Part shown: positions 1 through 7,881 of the stretch, in pieces
Position numbering within the stretch: the stretch's first letter is position 1
How the letters are laid out: every line of letters starts with the position of its first letter
Assembly: GCA_017396515.1 (NCBI GenBank)
Contig: JAFQLV010000072.1
Span: 1 to 47,284 of the forward strand
Direction: 5' to 3'
DNA length: 47,284 nucleotides
Source: Clostridia bacterium
GTDB lineage: Bacteria > Bacillota > Clostridia > Oscillospirales > Acutalibacteraceae
Notes under the pieces: model-generated
What the model was told of the DNA's origin: nothing
What the model saw: the letters and a program-made list of their open reading frames with translations, nothing else
Databases searched by the model: none
Made by a program: the position numbers and the translations under genes

Positions 1-626
1 GCGGTGCATATACACCCGAGTCGCTTATTCGGGGCTGTCAGGATTTGGGTATCAACCTTTTCCAGGGCTACGGACTTTCAGAGTGTTCACCTCTGCTTTG
101 TGCGAACTTTGAAAATTATCACAGACCCGAATCTGTCGGTCAGGTGGTAAGCGGCTGTGAAATGAAGGTGGTTGACGGCGAGCTCTGGGCAAGGGGAGTG
201 AGTGTTTCCGCAGGGTACTATAACGATGAGGAAAACACTGCTGCTTCATTTGAAGACGGCTGGTTCAAAACCGGAGACTTAGGCTACATAGACGAAGACA
301 ATTTTGTGTTTGTCACAGGAAGAAAGAAAAATCTTATCATTCTCTCAAACGGCAAAAATGTTGCTCCCGAAGAGATTGAGACTCTTATTTATAAAGAAAT
401 GCCTTATGTCAGTGAGGTTGTTGTTTCTGCAAGCGGTGATAAGCTTCAGGCAGAGATTTACCTCAATGAGGATATGCCGGAGTACGACGAAAAAACAGCA
501 AATGCAGATATAGCAAAGCTAAACACGCAGATGGCTTTCTATAAAAACATATCGGTGATTACCTTCAGAAATGAGCCCTTCCCGAAGACAACAACAAGAA
601 AAATAATAAGAAGCGGGGTAAAATGA
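1..626 (+). CDS. Acyl-CoA synthetase / AMP-binding (ANL family) enzyme, C-terminal part
   Basis: The gene enters from the left edge, reading in the frame that begins at base 3, so only about the last 207 residues are present. Visible ANL-superfamily signatures in order: GYGLSE (motif A5, adenylate site), a GELWARG stretch, GWFKTGDLG and GRKKNLIILSNGKNV (motif A8 region and hinge), and PKTTTRKI near the C-terminus, which carries the catalytic lysine of motif A10. The family activates carboxylic acids as acyl-adenylates and loads them onto CoA or a carrier-protein thiol. Its stop overlaps the start of the following acyl carrier protein gene (ATGA), so the two are translationally coupled. This suggests, as inference, that the enzyme acylates that carrier. 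The substrate cannot be read from the sequence. Confidence 0.88.
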   Translation, partial: GAYTPESLIRGCQDLGINLFQGYGLSECSPLLCANFENYHRPESVGQVVSGCEMKVVDGELWARGVSVSAGYYNDEENTAASFEDGWFKTGDLGYIDEDNFVFVTGRKKNLIILSNGKNVAPEEIETLIYKEMPYVSEVVVSASGDKLQAEIYLNEDMPEYDEKTANADIAKLNTQMAFYKNISVITFRNEPFPKTTTRKIIRSGVK

Positions 627-856
627 TTATGTATGAAAAATTAGTGGAAATTGTGAAAGAGTATGTTGATGTGGATGTTACCAATATTACATTTGAAAGC
701 GACTTTATGCTTGACCTGGGTATTGATTCCTTCACTCTTTCAGAGATTGCATGTGCGGTTGAGGATGAATTTGATATTGAAATTCCCGATAAGAAGGTTC
801 ACGAGCTTAAAACAGTGGGCGATGTTGTTAAATTCCTTGAGGAAATTACAGAGTAA
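623..856 (+). CDS. Acyl carrier protein
   Basis: Small acidic protein of 77 residues with the phosphopantetheine attachment motif LGIDSFT; Ser36 (numbered from 623) is the modified residue. Length and the overall helical acidic pattern match the PP-binding family. ATG 623 overlaps the stop of the upstream acyl-CoA synthetase gene; an in-frame ATG at 629 is an equally possible start. The dedicated synthetase-carrier pair suggests a specialised acyl-loading role rather than the main fatty-acid ACP, which normally sits with fab genes. That is inference; the rest of the operon lies outside the window. Confidence 0.9.
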   Translation: MIMYEKLVEIVKEYVDVDVTNITFESDFMLDLGIDSFTLSEIACAVEDEFDIEIPDKKVHELKTVGDVVKFLEEITE

Positions 857-868
857 TGAAATTTTTTA

Positions 869-897
869 GGGGCGGCGAAAAGTCGCCTCATTCTTTT
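869..897 (+). terminator. Intrinsic terminator after the ACP gene
   Basis: A GC-rich 6-bp stem (869-874 with 884-889, one G-U pair) is followed by a T-rich tract (891-897). It closes the synthetase-ACP operon before the next promoter. Confidence 0.55.
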
Positions 898-906
898 GAC
901 TTTTCC

Positions 907-935
907 TTGACTTTATAAAGGTTAAATGTTAAAGT
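907..935 (+). promoter_or_regulatory. Sigma-A-type promoter for the GPH transporter
   Basis: TTGACT at 907-912 and TAAAGT at 930-935 are separated by 17 bases. An in-frame ATG at 926 lies inside this promoter, which argues that translation begins at 965 instead. Confidence 0.5.
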
Positions 936-964
936 ATATGTATGTATTAAAAAGGAGTGTTAAA

Positions 965-2722
965 ATGGAACAAAAAATCCTGACGCTGATTGGAGTCAAG
1001 GGCACTTTTAAAAACGATGTTGTGCCCATGATGAAATATAGCAGTGCAAACATCACAACTTCAGGTGCGGGATATGTTGTAAGTCTTTATTACATGAAAT
1101 TCCTTACCGATGTTGTTAATCTTTCTCTTGCCTGGGCAGGTCTCGTTACAACTATTGCAGTTGTATGGGATGCTATCACCGACCCTATGATGGGTGTCAT
1201 TACCGACAGAACGCGTTCAAAATACGGTAAACACAGACGTTATATCCTCTGGGGTATGCCACTTCTGTGCCTTTCATTTGTAATGATGTGGAACGGTTAC
1301 GGCTTTGACGGCAGAACAGAGCCCTTCAAGACATTCATTTATTTTACTGTGGCATATATGCTTTACAAAACCGCATACACAGTTATCGACATTCCTCATG
1401 TTGCAATGCTTCCTGAGCTCGCTCCGAACTATGATTTGCGAATACAGTATAATTCGGTGGGTTATATCTTTAATTCTTTCGGAATGTTCCCTTCGTTTTT
1501 CCTCGTGTCAGCAATTCTCGGTTCTTTTGGCTTCAGCACTCCTCAGGCCGGTGCAGAAAAGCCCATGCTTATAGCCGGTATTATTCTTGCGGTTGTTTAC
1601 GGCTTAAGCCTTTTCACGACCTTCAAGAGCGTAAGAGAAAAGCCTTCTCTCAATCTTGAGGTTGAAAAGTTTGATTTCAAGTTTCTTATGAACGAGTATA
1701 AATATGTTGTCAAAAACAAGGCCTTCAGAGAATATTTCTTTATGAGCCTTTGCTATAATATCGCAACCTATTTCTATACAACAACCCTTATTTATTACAT
1801 TGAGTATGTTGCAAAGCTTCCCTCAATGTATACTCTTTTCACCACTATTGCAGGTGCTTTTGAAGCAGCATCATTCCCTCTCAACTATGCTCTCACAATG
1901 AAATTCGGTAAGAAAAAGTGCGGAGCTATCGTAACACCTCTGATGCTTGCAGGCTTTGCGGTTTGTCTGTTTATGAATCCCACTCCCGAAACTGAAGGTG
2001 CTTTCATCTGGAAGGTAATTCTTATGGCAACAGCCGTTCTTTATCCCTTTGGCAAATCGGGTCTCGGATATGTTGCAACAAACATTCTTCCCGATATATC
2101 AGATGTTGACGAGCTCATTACGGGCCGCAGACGTGAAGGTGTTATCGGTACCTTCAATACCTTTATCAAAAAGACAGTTTCAGGTGTTATGAGCTCAGTT
2201 GTTATGTTTATTCTCGGTGGCTTCGGTTTGGTTGTGGGTGATGAGCTTAAGGATAAACTTGCTGTTGATCCGGGCTTCCAGCAGTCTGACAGTGCTCTTT
2301 TTGGTGTAAGAATCTGCATCACCTTTGCACCTATCTTATTCACTCTTATTTCACTTTATCTTCTTCACAAATTCCAGATGACAAAGAAGGAGCACACAAT
2401 AATAAGAGCCGCTATTGCAACCAAGCATAAATACGGCTCAGTGGCTCTGACCAATGAACAGGTCGAGATTATGGAAAAAATTTCCGGTCAGAAGTATGCA
2501 AATACATGGCTCGGAAGAGACAATAACAGTGCCGAGGCTCACAGGGTTGAGCCTAATGAAGACGGTGAGTATCAGATTCTTATTGAAATTGAATCAGAAA
2601 TGAAGAAAATAAGAAATTCAAAAGAAGGCAGAAAAGCTCAAGCTCAAACCGCTGAAAATGATGATACCCTTTATAATGATACTCTTGAAAAAGCCAAAGA
2701 AGCTCTTGGCGAAGATGAATAA
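965..2722 (+). CDS. GPH/MFS sugar:cation symporter
   Basis: Multi-pass membrane protein of 585 residues. The segment WDAITDPMMGVITDRTRS followed by a KYGKHRR loop is the hallmark of the glycoside-pentoside-hexuronide:cation symporters (MFS_2, melibiose-carrier type), which take up sugars or glycosides with Na+ or H+. ATG 965 is chosen because AGGAG (953-957) sits just upstream, while the earlier in-frame ATG at 926 overlaps the promoter. About 118 hydrophilic residues follow the last membrane segment (roughly 468-585), longer than the usual family tail. A gene for a small HEYGH membrane protein follows 15 bases later, so the two are probably co-transcribed. The nearby alpha-galactosidase suggests a galactoside or another plant sugar, but the substrate is unproven. 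Confidence 0.85.
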   Translation: MEQKILTLIGVKGTFKNDVVPMMKYSSANITTSGAGYVVSLYYMKFLTDVVNLSLAWAGLVTTIAVVWDAITDPMMGVITDRTRSKYGKHRRYILWGMPLLCLSFVMMWNGYGFDGRTEPFKTFIYFTVAYMLYKTAYTVIDIPHVAMLPELAPNYDLRIQYNSVGYIFNSFGMFPSFFLVSAILGSFGFSTPQAGAEKPMLIAGIILAVVYGLSLFTTFKSVREKPSLNLEVEKFDFKFLMNEYKYVVKNKAFREYFFMSLCYNIATYFYTTTLIYYIEYVAKLPSMYTLFTTIAGAFEAASFPLNYALTMKFGKKKCGAIVTPLMLAGFAVCLFMNPTPETEGAFIWKVILMATAVLYPFGKSGLGYVATNILPDISDVDELITGRRREGVIGTFNTFIKKTVSGVMSSVVMFILGGFGLVVGDELKDKLAVDPGFQQSDSALFGVRICITFAPILFTLISLYLLHKFQMTKKEHTIIRAAIATKHKYGSVALTNEQVEIMEKISGQKYANTWLGRDNNSAEAHRVEPNEDGEYQILIEIESEMKKIRNSKEGRKAQAQTAENDDTLYNDTLEKAKEALGEDE

Positions 2723-2737
2723 AAGGAGATATAAATT

Positions 2738-3238
2738 ATGAGCAGAATTGACATCACAGTAAAAGAACCTCCCAAGAAGAAAAAATGCTGGCAGCAGAGC
2801 CTGAAGGATTTCCTTTTTATGCTTGTTCAGTGGACATGGGCACTGCCCGTTAACCTTGTTGGCTGGATTGCATTTGTAATATGCACAAAAATATTAGGCT
2901 ACCGTTGGCAGCATTTCGGCTATGCCAAGATAGTTTATGTACCCTGGAAGGGCGGCGGACTTTCAATGGGTCTGTTTATCTTCATCAAGGATAATGCAAA
3001 AAGCAAGGAATGGACCTACAACTGCCGTATCCACGAATACGGTCACACATGGCAGGCTCTTCTTCTCGGACCTCTTTACTATATTATCATTGCACTTCCC
3101 TCAGTTATCTGGTGCAACTGCTTTGCAGGCTACAGAAAGAAGAACAATGTGCCTTATTCAAAGCTTTATTGCGAAGGCTGGGCAAATGCATGGGGTCAGA
3201 AGTTCAGTGGTCTGCAGCAGACAGAAAACCACAATTGA
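2738..3238 (+). CDS. Small membrane protein with HEYGH metallopeptidase-like motif
   Basis: Protein of 166 residues that I do not recognise as a named family. It has a basic N-terminus (PPKKKKCW), a hydrophobic segment around residues 25-55, then HEYGH at 99-103, a second hydrophobic segment (about 108-128) and EGWANAWG at 146-153. HExxH plus a downstream Glu is the usual zinc-metallopeptidase layout, with His99 and His103 as ligands, Glu100 catalytic and Glu146 a possible third ligand. HEYGH...E-x-WAN also resembles C-terminal domains I associate with some RHS-type proteins (from memory, unchecked). It has a good ribosome site (AAAAGGAG), follows the transporter by 15 bases and is closed by a strong terminator. 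Proteolytic activity is inferred from the motif only. Confidence 0.6.
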   Translation: MSRIDITVKEPPKKKKCWQQSLKDFLFMLVQWTWALPVNLVGWIAFVICTKILGYRWQHFGYAKIVYVPWKGGGLSMGLFIFIKDNAKSKEWTYNCRIHEYGHTWQALLLGPLYYIIIALPSVIWCNCFAGYRKKNNVPYSKLYCEGWANAWGQKFSGLQQTENHN

Positions 3239-3255
3239 TTTAATTTTGACGTTAA

Positions 3256-3286
3256 AAACACACGGATTGGTCCGTGTGTTTTTTTG
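3256..3286 (+). terminator. Strong intrinsic terminator
   Basis: A perfect stem of about 11 bp (3256-3266 with 3271-3281, 4-base loop) runs into a T-run. It ends the transporter / HEYGH protein operon. Confidence 0.88.
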
Positions 3287-3414
3287 TTGTGAAGTTGTGT
3301 TTTGAGAGTTAATATGCTGTTAATATGTTTCTAATGTGTTAATTTGGAAATAAGCAAACTGATATTTATTGTAAACTGAAATTATCGTAATAGTTATTAG
3401 GAGGATAAAAAACT

Positions 3415-5016
3415 ATGAAAAAAATATTAGCGTTGATTTTATCGCTCGTTATGGCTTTTTCCTTGGCAGTGCCTGCTGTAAATGCTGCAACAGAAAAGAC
3501 GGCTGTAGTTTATCTTGAAGGTTACGGCAGCTGGCTCTTTGACGAAAACGGCGAGCAGATTTTCCCCGTTGAATTGGATATTATCGGTGGCATAACTGAG
3601 GTGTTTGATGAAATGACCCTTGACCTTGTTATGGGTAAGCTTACGGGAAACTATGATGATTATTCCGAAAAAATGTATAATCTGTTTGCTCCTGCCTTTG
3701 CCGAAATAAAGCTTGATAAAAATGGTGAGGCTACTGATGAAAACGGAAATTATTATTTCGGAACAGGCAGCAACCCTGTTACATATGTTCATCATTCAAA
3801 TGACAGATATGACTACGGCTACTATCGTTTCCACTATGACTGGAGACTTTCGTGCGAATATAATGCCGAGCTTCTTGCGGACTTTGTTGAAAATGTGCTT
3901 GCTTCATCGGGGGCTGATAAGGTGTCGCTGGTTGGTCGCTGTCTCGGAGGCAATATTATTTCCGCTTTTCTTGAAAATGCGCCTGAAGAAACACTTAGTA
4001 AGGTGGATGATGCGGTTCTTTATATACCATCGACTCTCGGCGTTGATTTCATCGGTGCTCTTTTCTCAGGCAATATAGTGTTGGATAGCAATGCTATAGA
4101 CAACTATGTTGAATATTCTCTCAGCGGCAATGATATTCTTGCATCAGGCGGAAGCGGAGACTTGTTTGAAATTCTCACAGTGACTGTGAACTTCCTGAAT
4201 GAAGTTTATATACTGGGATTTACTGCTGACGAGATAGAAAAAATCTATGAAGATGTCAAGGGTGATACTCTTGCAAGAATTCTCAGAGATTCCTTTGCTA
4301 CCTTCCCTTCATTCTGGTCAATGGTACCTGCTGAAAGCGTCGAAGAGGGTATAGAATTTATATTCCCCACAGATGAGCTGAAAACAGAATACGCAGGACT
4401 TATTACCAAGATAAGATCATATCACCGTAATGTTCAACTCAAGGCTGAGGAAACAACAAAACGCCTGAGTGAAAACGGTATGGATATTATGATTATATCA
4501 AAGTATAATTTCCCGGATTTTCCTGTTTCTGAAAATGCAATGCGCCAGTCAGACAGCACAGCAGCTACCTTCAGAACTTCTTTTGGTGCAACAACTTCAG
4601 ATTTCGGAAATATACTTGATAAAAAATATACAGACTCAGTTTCTCAGGAAAACAGAAAGTACCTTTCGGCTGACAATATGATAGATGCATCAACCTGTGT
4701 ACTTCCTGATAACACATGGTTCATTAAAAATCTTTATCACGATGAGTTTCCTGCGAGTGTGGACAGGCTTATAAATAAATTTATTTTCACCGAAAATGCG
4801 ACGGTCAACACCTTTGCCGAATATCCCCAGTTCCTTAACTATGACAAGGAAACCGACAGTCTTTCACCTGTTACAGGTCTTGATGACGGTGATATTATTG
4901 TCAAAGGTACCGTAACAAGTAAGCTTGCATCTTTTATGAAGTTTATGAATCTTGTAATTGATATTATTAAAAAGGTTGTCAGCGGTGAAATTGACCTCGG
5001 TGCACTTTTAGGATAA
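3415..5016 (+). CDS. Secreted LCAT-like alpha/beta hydrolase with Cys nucleophile
   Basis: Protein of 533 residues beginning with a clear Sec signal peptide (MKKILALILSLVMAFSLA, cleavage near AVNA-AT). A FHYDWRLS segment followed by a nucleophile elbow is typical of lecithin:cholesterol-acyltransferase-like (PF02450-type) hydrolases. The elbow here reads GRCLGG, with Cys176 where Ser is expected. A second copy at 31665-33278 keeps Ser in that place. The two share the N-terminal layout, the DWR motif, an IDAS-x-C-x-x-P-x-NTWFIK segment near the C-terminus and a His (His442 here, His448 there) that may be catalytic. Ribosome site AGGAGG. It is monocistronic, bounded by terminators on both sides. 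Expected role: extracellular ester or acyl-transfer chemistry; the Cys makes the activity uncertain. Confidence 0.72.
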   Translation: MKKILALILSLVMAFSLAVPAVNAATEKTAVVYLEGYGSWLFDENGEQIFPVELDIIGGITEVFDEMTLDLVMGKLTGNYDDYSEKMYNLFAPAFAEIKLDKNGEATDENGNYYFGTGSNPVTYVHHSNDRYDYGYYRFHYDWRLSCEYNAELLADFVENVLASSGADKVSLVGRCLGGNIISAFLENAPEETLSKVDDAVLYIPSTLGVDFIGALFSGNIVLDSNAIDNYVEYSLSGNDILASGGSGDLFEILTVTVNFLNEVYILGFTADEIEKIYEDVKGDTLARILRDSFATFPSFWSMVPAESVEEGIEFIFPTDELKTEYAGLITKIRSYHRNVQLKAEETTKRLSENGMDIMIISKYNFPDFPVSENAMRQSDSTAATFRTSFGATTSDFGNILDKKYTDSVSQENRKYLSADNMIDASTCVLPDNTWFIKNLYHDEFPASVDRLINKFIFTENATVNTFAEYPQFLNYDKETDSLSPVTGLDDGDIIVKGTVTSKLASFMKFMNLVIDIIKKVVSGEIDLGALLG

Positions 5017-5022
5017 ACAACA

Positions 5023-5053
5023 AGAACCCGGAAAAATCCGGGTTCTGTTTTTT
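5023..5053. terminator. Bidirectional terminator between convergent genes
   Basis: A perfect 9-bp stem (5023-5031 with 5038-5046) is followed by a T-run on the plus strand and by a T/G-rich tract on the minus strand. It separates the secreted hydrolase from the convergent alpha-galactosidase gene. Confidence 0.85.
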
Positions 5054-5066
5054 ATATATCGGATAA

Positions 5067-6749
5067 TCAGTTTACAAAATACTTCTTCCATGAAGCGTCA
5101 GTAAGAATTTCACCTTTATCAATATCAAAGACGAGGGTGATTTTCTGGCCGTTCTTTTCGGTAACAACCTTGATTACGCTGTCGCTGATATATTCAGCTG
5201 AAAGGATTTTTTCGTCGGTTTTCTCAAAGAAGACCTTAATAAGCTCCTGAGCGTGCTTGTCATAATCGCCTGCGTTATCAGAGACGAAAAGAACATTGCC
5301 GCAAAGGTTGTTGATTCTGCCGAGAAGATATTTCTGCTCGTTGGTGAACTTAAGGTTATTCTTTCTCAGGAAGAAGACATCGGGGTCATTCATCCAGGCT
5401 CTGCCGTTAAGGTGACGGCGGAAAAGTGAATTGTTGATAGCACTTCTTGCACTGAGCATTTCGTTGCTGACCTGAATACGGCTGTAGAACTTGCCCTTAT
5501 ATGTAAGGTCAACATCGCAGCTTATTCTGCAGGCATCACATACGCCGAGAGCAGGGCCTATGGGTACACCGCATCCGAGGAAAAGCTTATCACCTACGCA
5601 CTCACGAAGGAATGCCATTGCATCGCACATAATTTCACCGCGGCTCTTGCCGTGACGGGGCTTGATGCACTGGCTGTAAAGGAAGTCGAGCTTGACCATA
5701 TCATAGCCCCACTCATTAAGCACAACATCAAAAACGTGTCTTAAATATTCTCTTACATTTTCGTTATAAATATCAAAGGTGTAAGCACCGCCCCATGCGA
5801 TACAGCCCACCATAGGCTCGCCGTTTTCATGCTTTATGAGCCAATCGGGGTGCTCCTTTGCCATGCGTGAAACCCTCTGACAGTTGAAGGGTGCAAGCCA
5901 TATACCTGCCTTATAACCCTTCTTGTGAATTTCATCGGCAATATATTTCATACCCTTGGGGAACTTTTCGGGGTTAGGATCCAGCCAGTCGCCGATGAAG
6001 GTCTCATAGCCGTCATCAATCTGGAAGATGTTTACCTGCTCCTTATATGGGTCAAGACCGTTCAGGTCACGGATGATGATATCCTCAGTGATATTCTGGA
6101 AGTAGTTGTACCATGAGGTGTAGCCGCACATTGTGCCGTGTCTTGTTTCGGGCATATTCCACATTGCGAAATATTTGTCGAAAACTTCCTCATAATTGCC
6201 TTCAAAATAAACAATGTCAAAAACCTTGAGAGGCTCTGTGACAACCTTGCCTAAAAGGTCTTTGCAAAAGTAGAACTTATTTTCCTTCATCTTGACCTTG
6301 AAAATAGTGTAGCCCGTTTTCTCACTGAGTGAACCCCAGAGGCGCACTCTGTCGCCTGTTTTTATATAGGTGTAGCAATGGCTGTGAAATTCACCTTTTT
6401 TGCCTGAATAGTCAACAATCCACTCGTCACTTGTTTTTCTGGCAAGGTCCTTTGTGAATTCTGAAATGTTGGCAAGCTTGATTGTTGAGGGCATAACCTC
6501 GTCAGCCTTCCACTCCTTTGTCTTTGTCCATGACTGATAGCCTGCTGCGAAGAATTTGTCTGTTCCTCTGAAATTATAGGGCATTTCGGCATAGAAATCT
6601 ACAAGCTCAAAGGTTTCCTTTGGCACTAATGTAACCGAGTATCTGTTGCCCATGTTTTCGATTTCAAGCTTATAAAGGTCATTTTCAAGCTCATTTGAGG
6701 TAACAACCTCTGAGCCTGACTTATACTTGACAGTGTACAGTTTGTTCAT
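5067..6749 (-). CDS. Alpha-galactosidase-like glycoside hydrolase (GH36 type)
   Basis: Protein of 560 residues without a signal peptide, so probably cytoplasmic. An N-terminal beta-rich region (about 1-190) precedes a TIM barrel with FQIDDGY, GIWLAPF, VKLDFLY (Asp355, predicted nucleophile) and ISCDVDL (Asp412, predicted acid/base), the pattern of GH36/clan GH-D alpha-galactosidases. They release terminal alpha-galactose from raffinose-type oligosaccharides and galactomannans. The start is supported by AAGGAGAG about 9 bases upstream on the minus strand. It is transcribed divergently from the glycan-gene cluster beginning at 6916. Shorter than many GH36 enzymes (about 650-730 residues), so another clan GH-D specificity is possible. 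Confidence 0.82.
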   Translation of the reverse strand: MNKLYTVKYKSGSEVVTSNELENDLYKLEIENMGNRYSVTLVPKETFELVDFYAEMPYNFRGTDKFFAAGYQSWTKTKEWKADEVMPSTIKLANISEFTKDLARKTSDEWIVDYSGKKGEFHSHCYTYIKTGDRVRLWGSLSEKTGYTIFKVKMKENKFYFCKDLLGKVVTEPLKVFDIVYFEGNYEEVFDKYFAMWNMPETRHGTMCGYTSWYNYFQNITEDIIIRDLNGLDPYKEQVNIFQIDDGYETFIGDWLDPNPEKFPKGMKYIADEIHKKGYKAGIWLAPFNCQRVSRMAKEHPDWLIKHENGEPMVGCIAWGGAYTFDIYNENVREYLRHVFDVVLNEWGYDMVKLDFLYSQCIKPRHGKSRGEIMCDAMAFLRECVGDKLFLGCGVPIGPALGVCDACRISCDVDLTYKGKFYSRIQVSNEMLSARSAINNSLFRRHLNGRAWMNDPDVFFLRKNNLKFTNEQKYLLGRINNLCGNVLFVSDNAGDYDKHAQELIKVFFEKTDEKILSAEYISDSVIKVVTEKNGQKITLVFDIDKGEILTDASWKKYFVN

Positions 6750-6780
6750 GTGCTTCTCTCCTTTTAATTGTTATAAGGTC

Positions 6781-6809
6781 ATTCTAACAAATTTTTCCTT
6801 TTTAATCAA
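6781..6809 (-). promoter_or_regulatory. Promoter of the alpha-galactosidase gene
   Basis: On the minus strand, TTGATT (6809-6804) and TAGAAT (6786-6781) are spaced by 17 bases, about 35 bases upstream of the start codon. Confidence 0.6.
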
Positions 6810-6855
6810 TCATATAGTCAAAGATTAACAAATCATTCAAGAAAGCAGACTTTTG

Positions 6856-6884
6856 TTGCAATTCAGGCATTTTCGTGATAAAAT
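6856..6884 (+). promoter_or_regulatory. Promoter of the glycan-gene cluster
   Basis: TTGCAA (6856-6861) and TAAAAT (6879-6884) are separated by 17 bases. With the divergent promoter at 6781-6809 this makes a compact shared control region in which one regulator could act on both sides. Confidence 0.65.
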
Positions 6885-6915
6885 GAGCACATATATTGAT
6901 TTGGAAGGTGTAACT

Positions 6916-7878
6916 ATGGAAAGACTCAGCTTTAACGATATTATGAATGCTGATTTCAAGCTCTATGAAAACAACCCGGTTATAAAAAATCCGCCGGAAA
7001 GCTTTGTTGTTGCAGACCCCAGTGTGCTCACACCTGAAACCTCCCACGACGGGAAGTGGCATCTTTTCTGCCACACCTTTTTCGGCGTGTACCGCTATGA
7101 GAGCAGTGACGGTATAAGCTTTAAGAAATGCAATAAAATTGTCAACCGTGCAATGCGACCCAACATCAACCGCATAAACGGCAGATATTATCTCTTTTAT
7201 GAGAGAACGAGGCCCGTTATTCTCAACGCTCTGAGTCTTATCGGCGTTAAGTGGAAAAGTGAGATTTACTGCACCGAGAGCGATGACCTGCTCACCTGGT
7301 CAGAGCCTTATCTCGCTATAGGCAAAACCCGCCCTTATGAGCAGGATGAGCACGGACAGGCTATCTCAAACCCCTTTCTCATCAAGGTGGGGGATAAGTA
7401 CCGTATGTATTACTCCTGCGGTCAGACCTTCATTAAAGATTGCGGCTTCTGTGAGCCGAGACATATCAGCTTTGCCGAGAGTGACAAGATATCCTCAGGC
7501 TATGTTGCCCGTACCCTGCCGATTATCAGCCCTGATAAGAATAAGGAATATCTCAACCTGTGTTCAGGCTGTCTTAAGGTCTATAAGCTTTCAGATTGCT
7601 ATATCGGTCTGCAGAACGGCTTGTTTCAGAAGAACGGCAAAAGTCATTCGGCAATTATGCTGCTCAGAAGCGATGACGGTGAAAGCTTCGAGTTTGTCAA
7701 GCCTTTCCTCGTGCCGCAGAAGTGCGGCAAAAACAACTGGATGGCTCAGTATGTTTATGCCTGCTGCCTGACCTATTATGAGGGCAAGCTCAGACTTTAT
7801 TTCAATGCACGAAATGTTTCCGACAACCTCAGGGGCAGAGAGTCTATAGGAATTTATGAGGCACAAATAGGGGAGTAA
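6916..7878 (+). CDS. Beta-propeller glycoside hydrolase-like protein (GH43/GH32/GH130-like)
   Basis: Protein of 320 residues without a signal peptide. The opening VADPSVL followed by KWHLFCHT, RINGRYYLFYER and a string of short beta-strand-like repeats matches five-bladed beta-propeller glycosidases and glycan phosphorylases; the Asp in ADPSVL is in the position of the usual catalytic base. I cannot assign a family number with certainty. ATG 6916 has GGAAGG upstream; the longer frame starting with TTG at 6853 runs into the promoter and is rejected. It is the first gene of a five-gene cluster (to 11436) and ends 3 bases before the SGNH hydrolase gene. Probable role: trimming of a plant or microbial oligosaccharide. 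Confidence 0.62.
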   Translation: MERLSFNDIMNADFKLYENNPVIKNPPESFVVADPSVLTPETSHDGKWHLFCHTFFGVYRYESSDGISFKKCNKIVNRAMRPNINRINGRYYLFYERTRPVILNALSLIGVKWKSEIYCTESDDLLTWSEPYLAIGKTRPYEQDEHGQAISNPFLIKVGDKYRMYYSCGQTFIKDCGFCEPRHISFAESDKISSGYVARTLPIISPDKNKEYLNLCSGCLKVYKLSDCYIGLQNGLFQKNGKSHSAIMLLRSDDGESFEFVKPFLVPQKCGKNNWMAQYVYACCLTYYEGKLRLYFNARNVSDNLRGRESIGIYEAQIGE

Positions 7879-7881
7879 GCT

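Noticed and set aside
926-964. Earlier start for the GPH transporter
   Set aside because: The ATG at 926 lies inside the promoter; ATG 965 has a proper AGGAG.
3415-5016. PHA-synthase-like reading of the GRCLGG elbow
   Set aside because: The protein has a secretion signal, the DWR motif and a clear paralogue of LCAT type; apart from the elbow nothing resembles PhaC.
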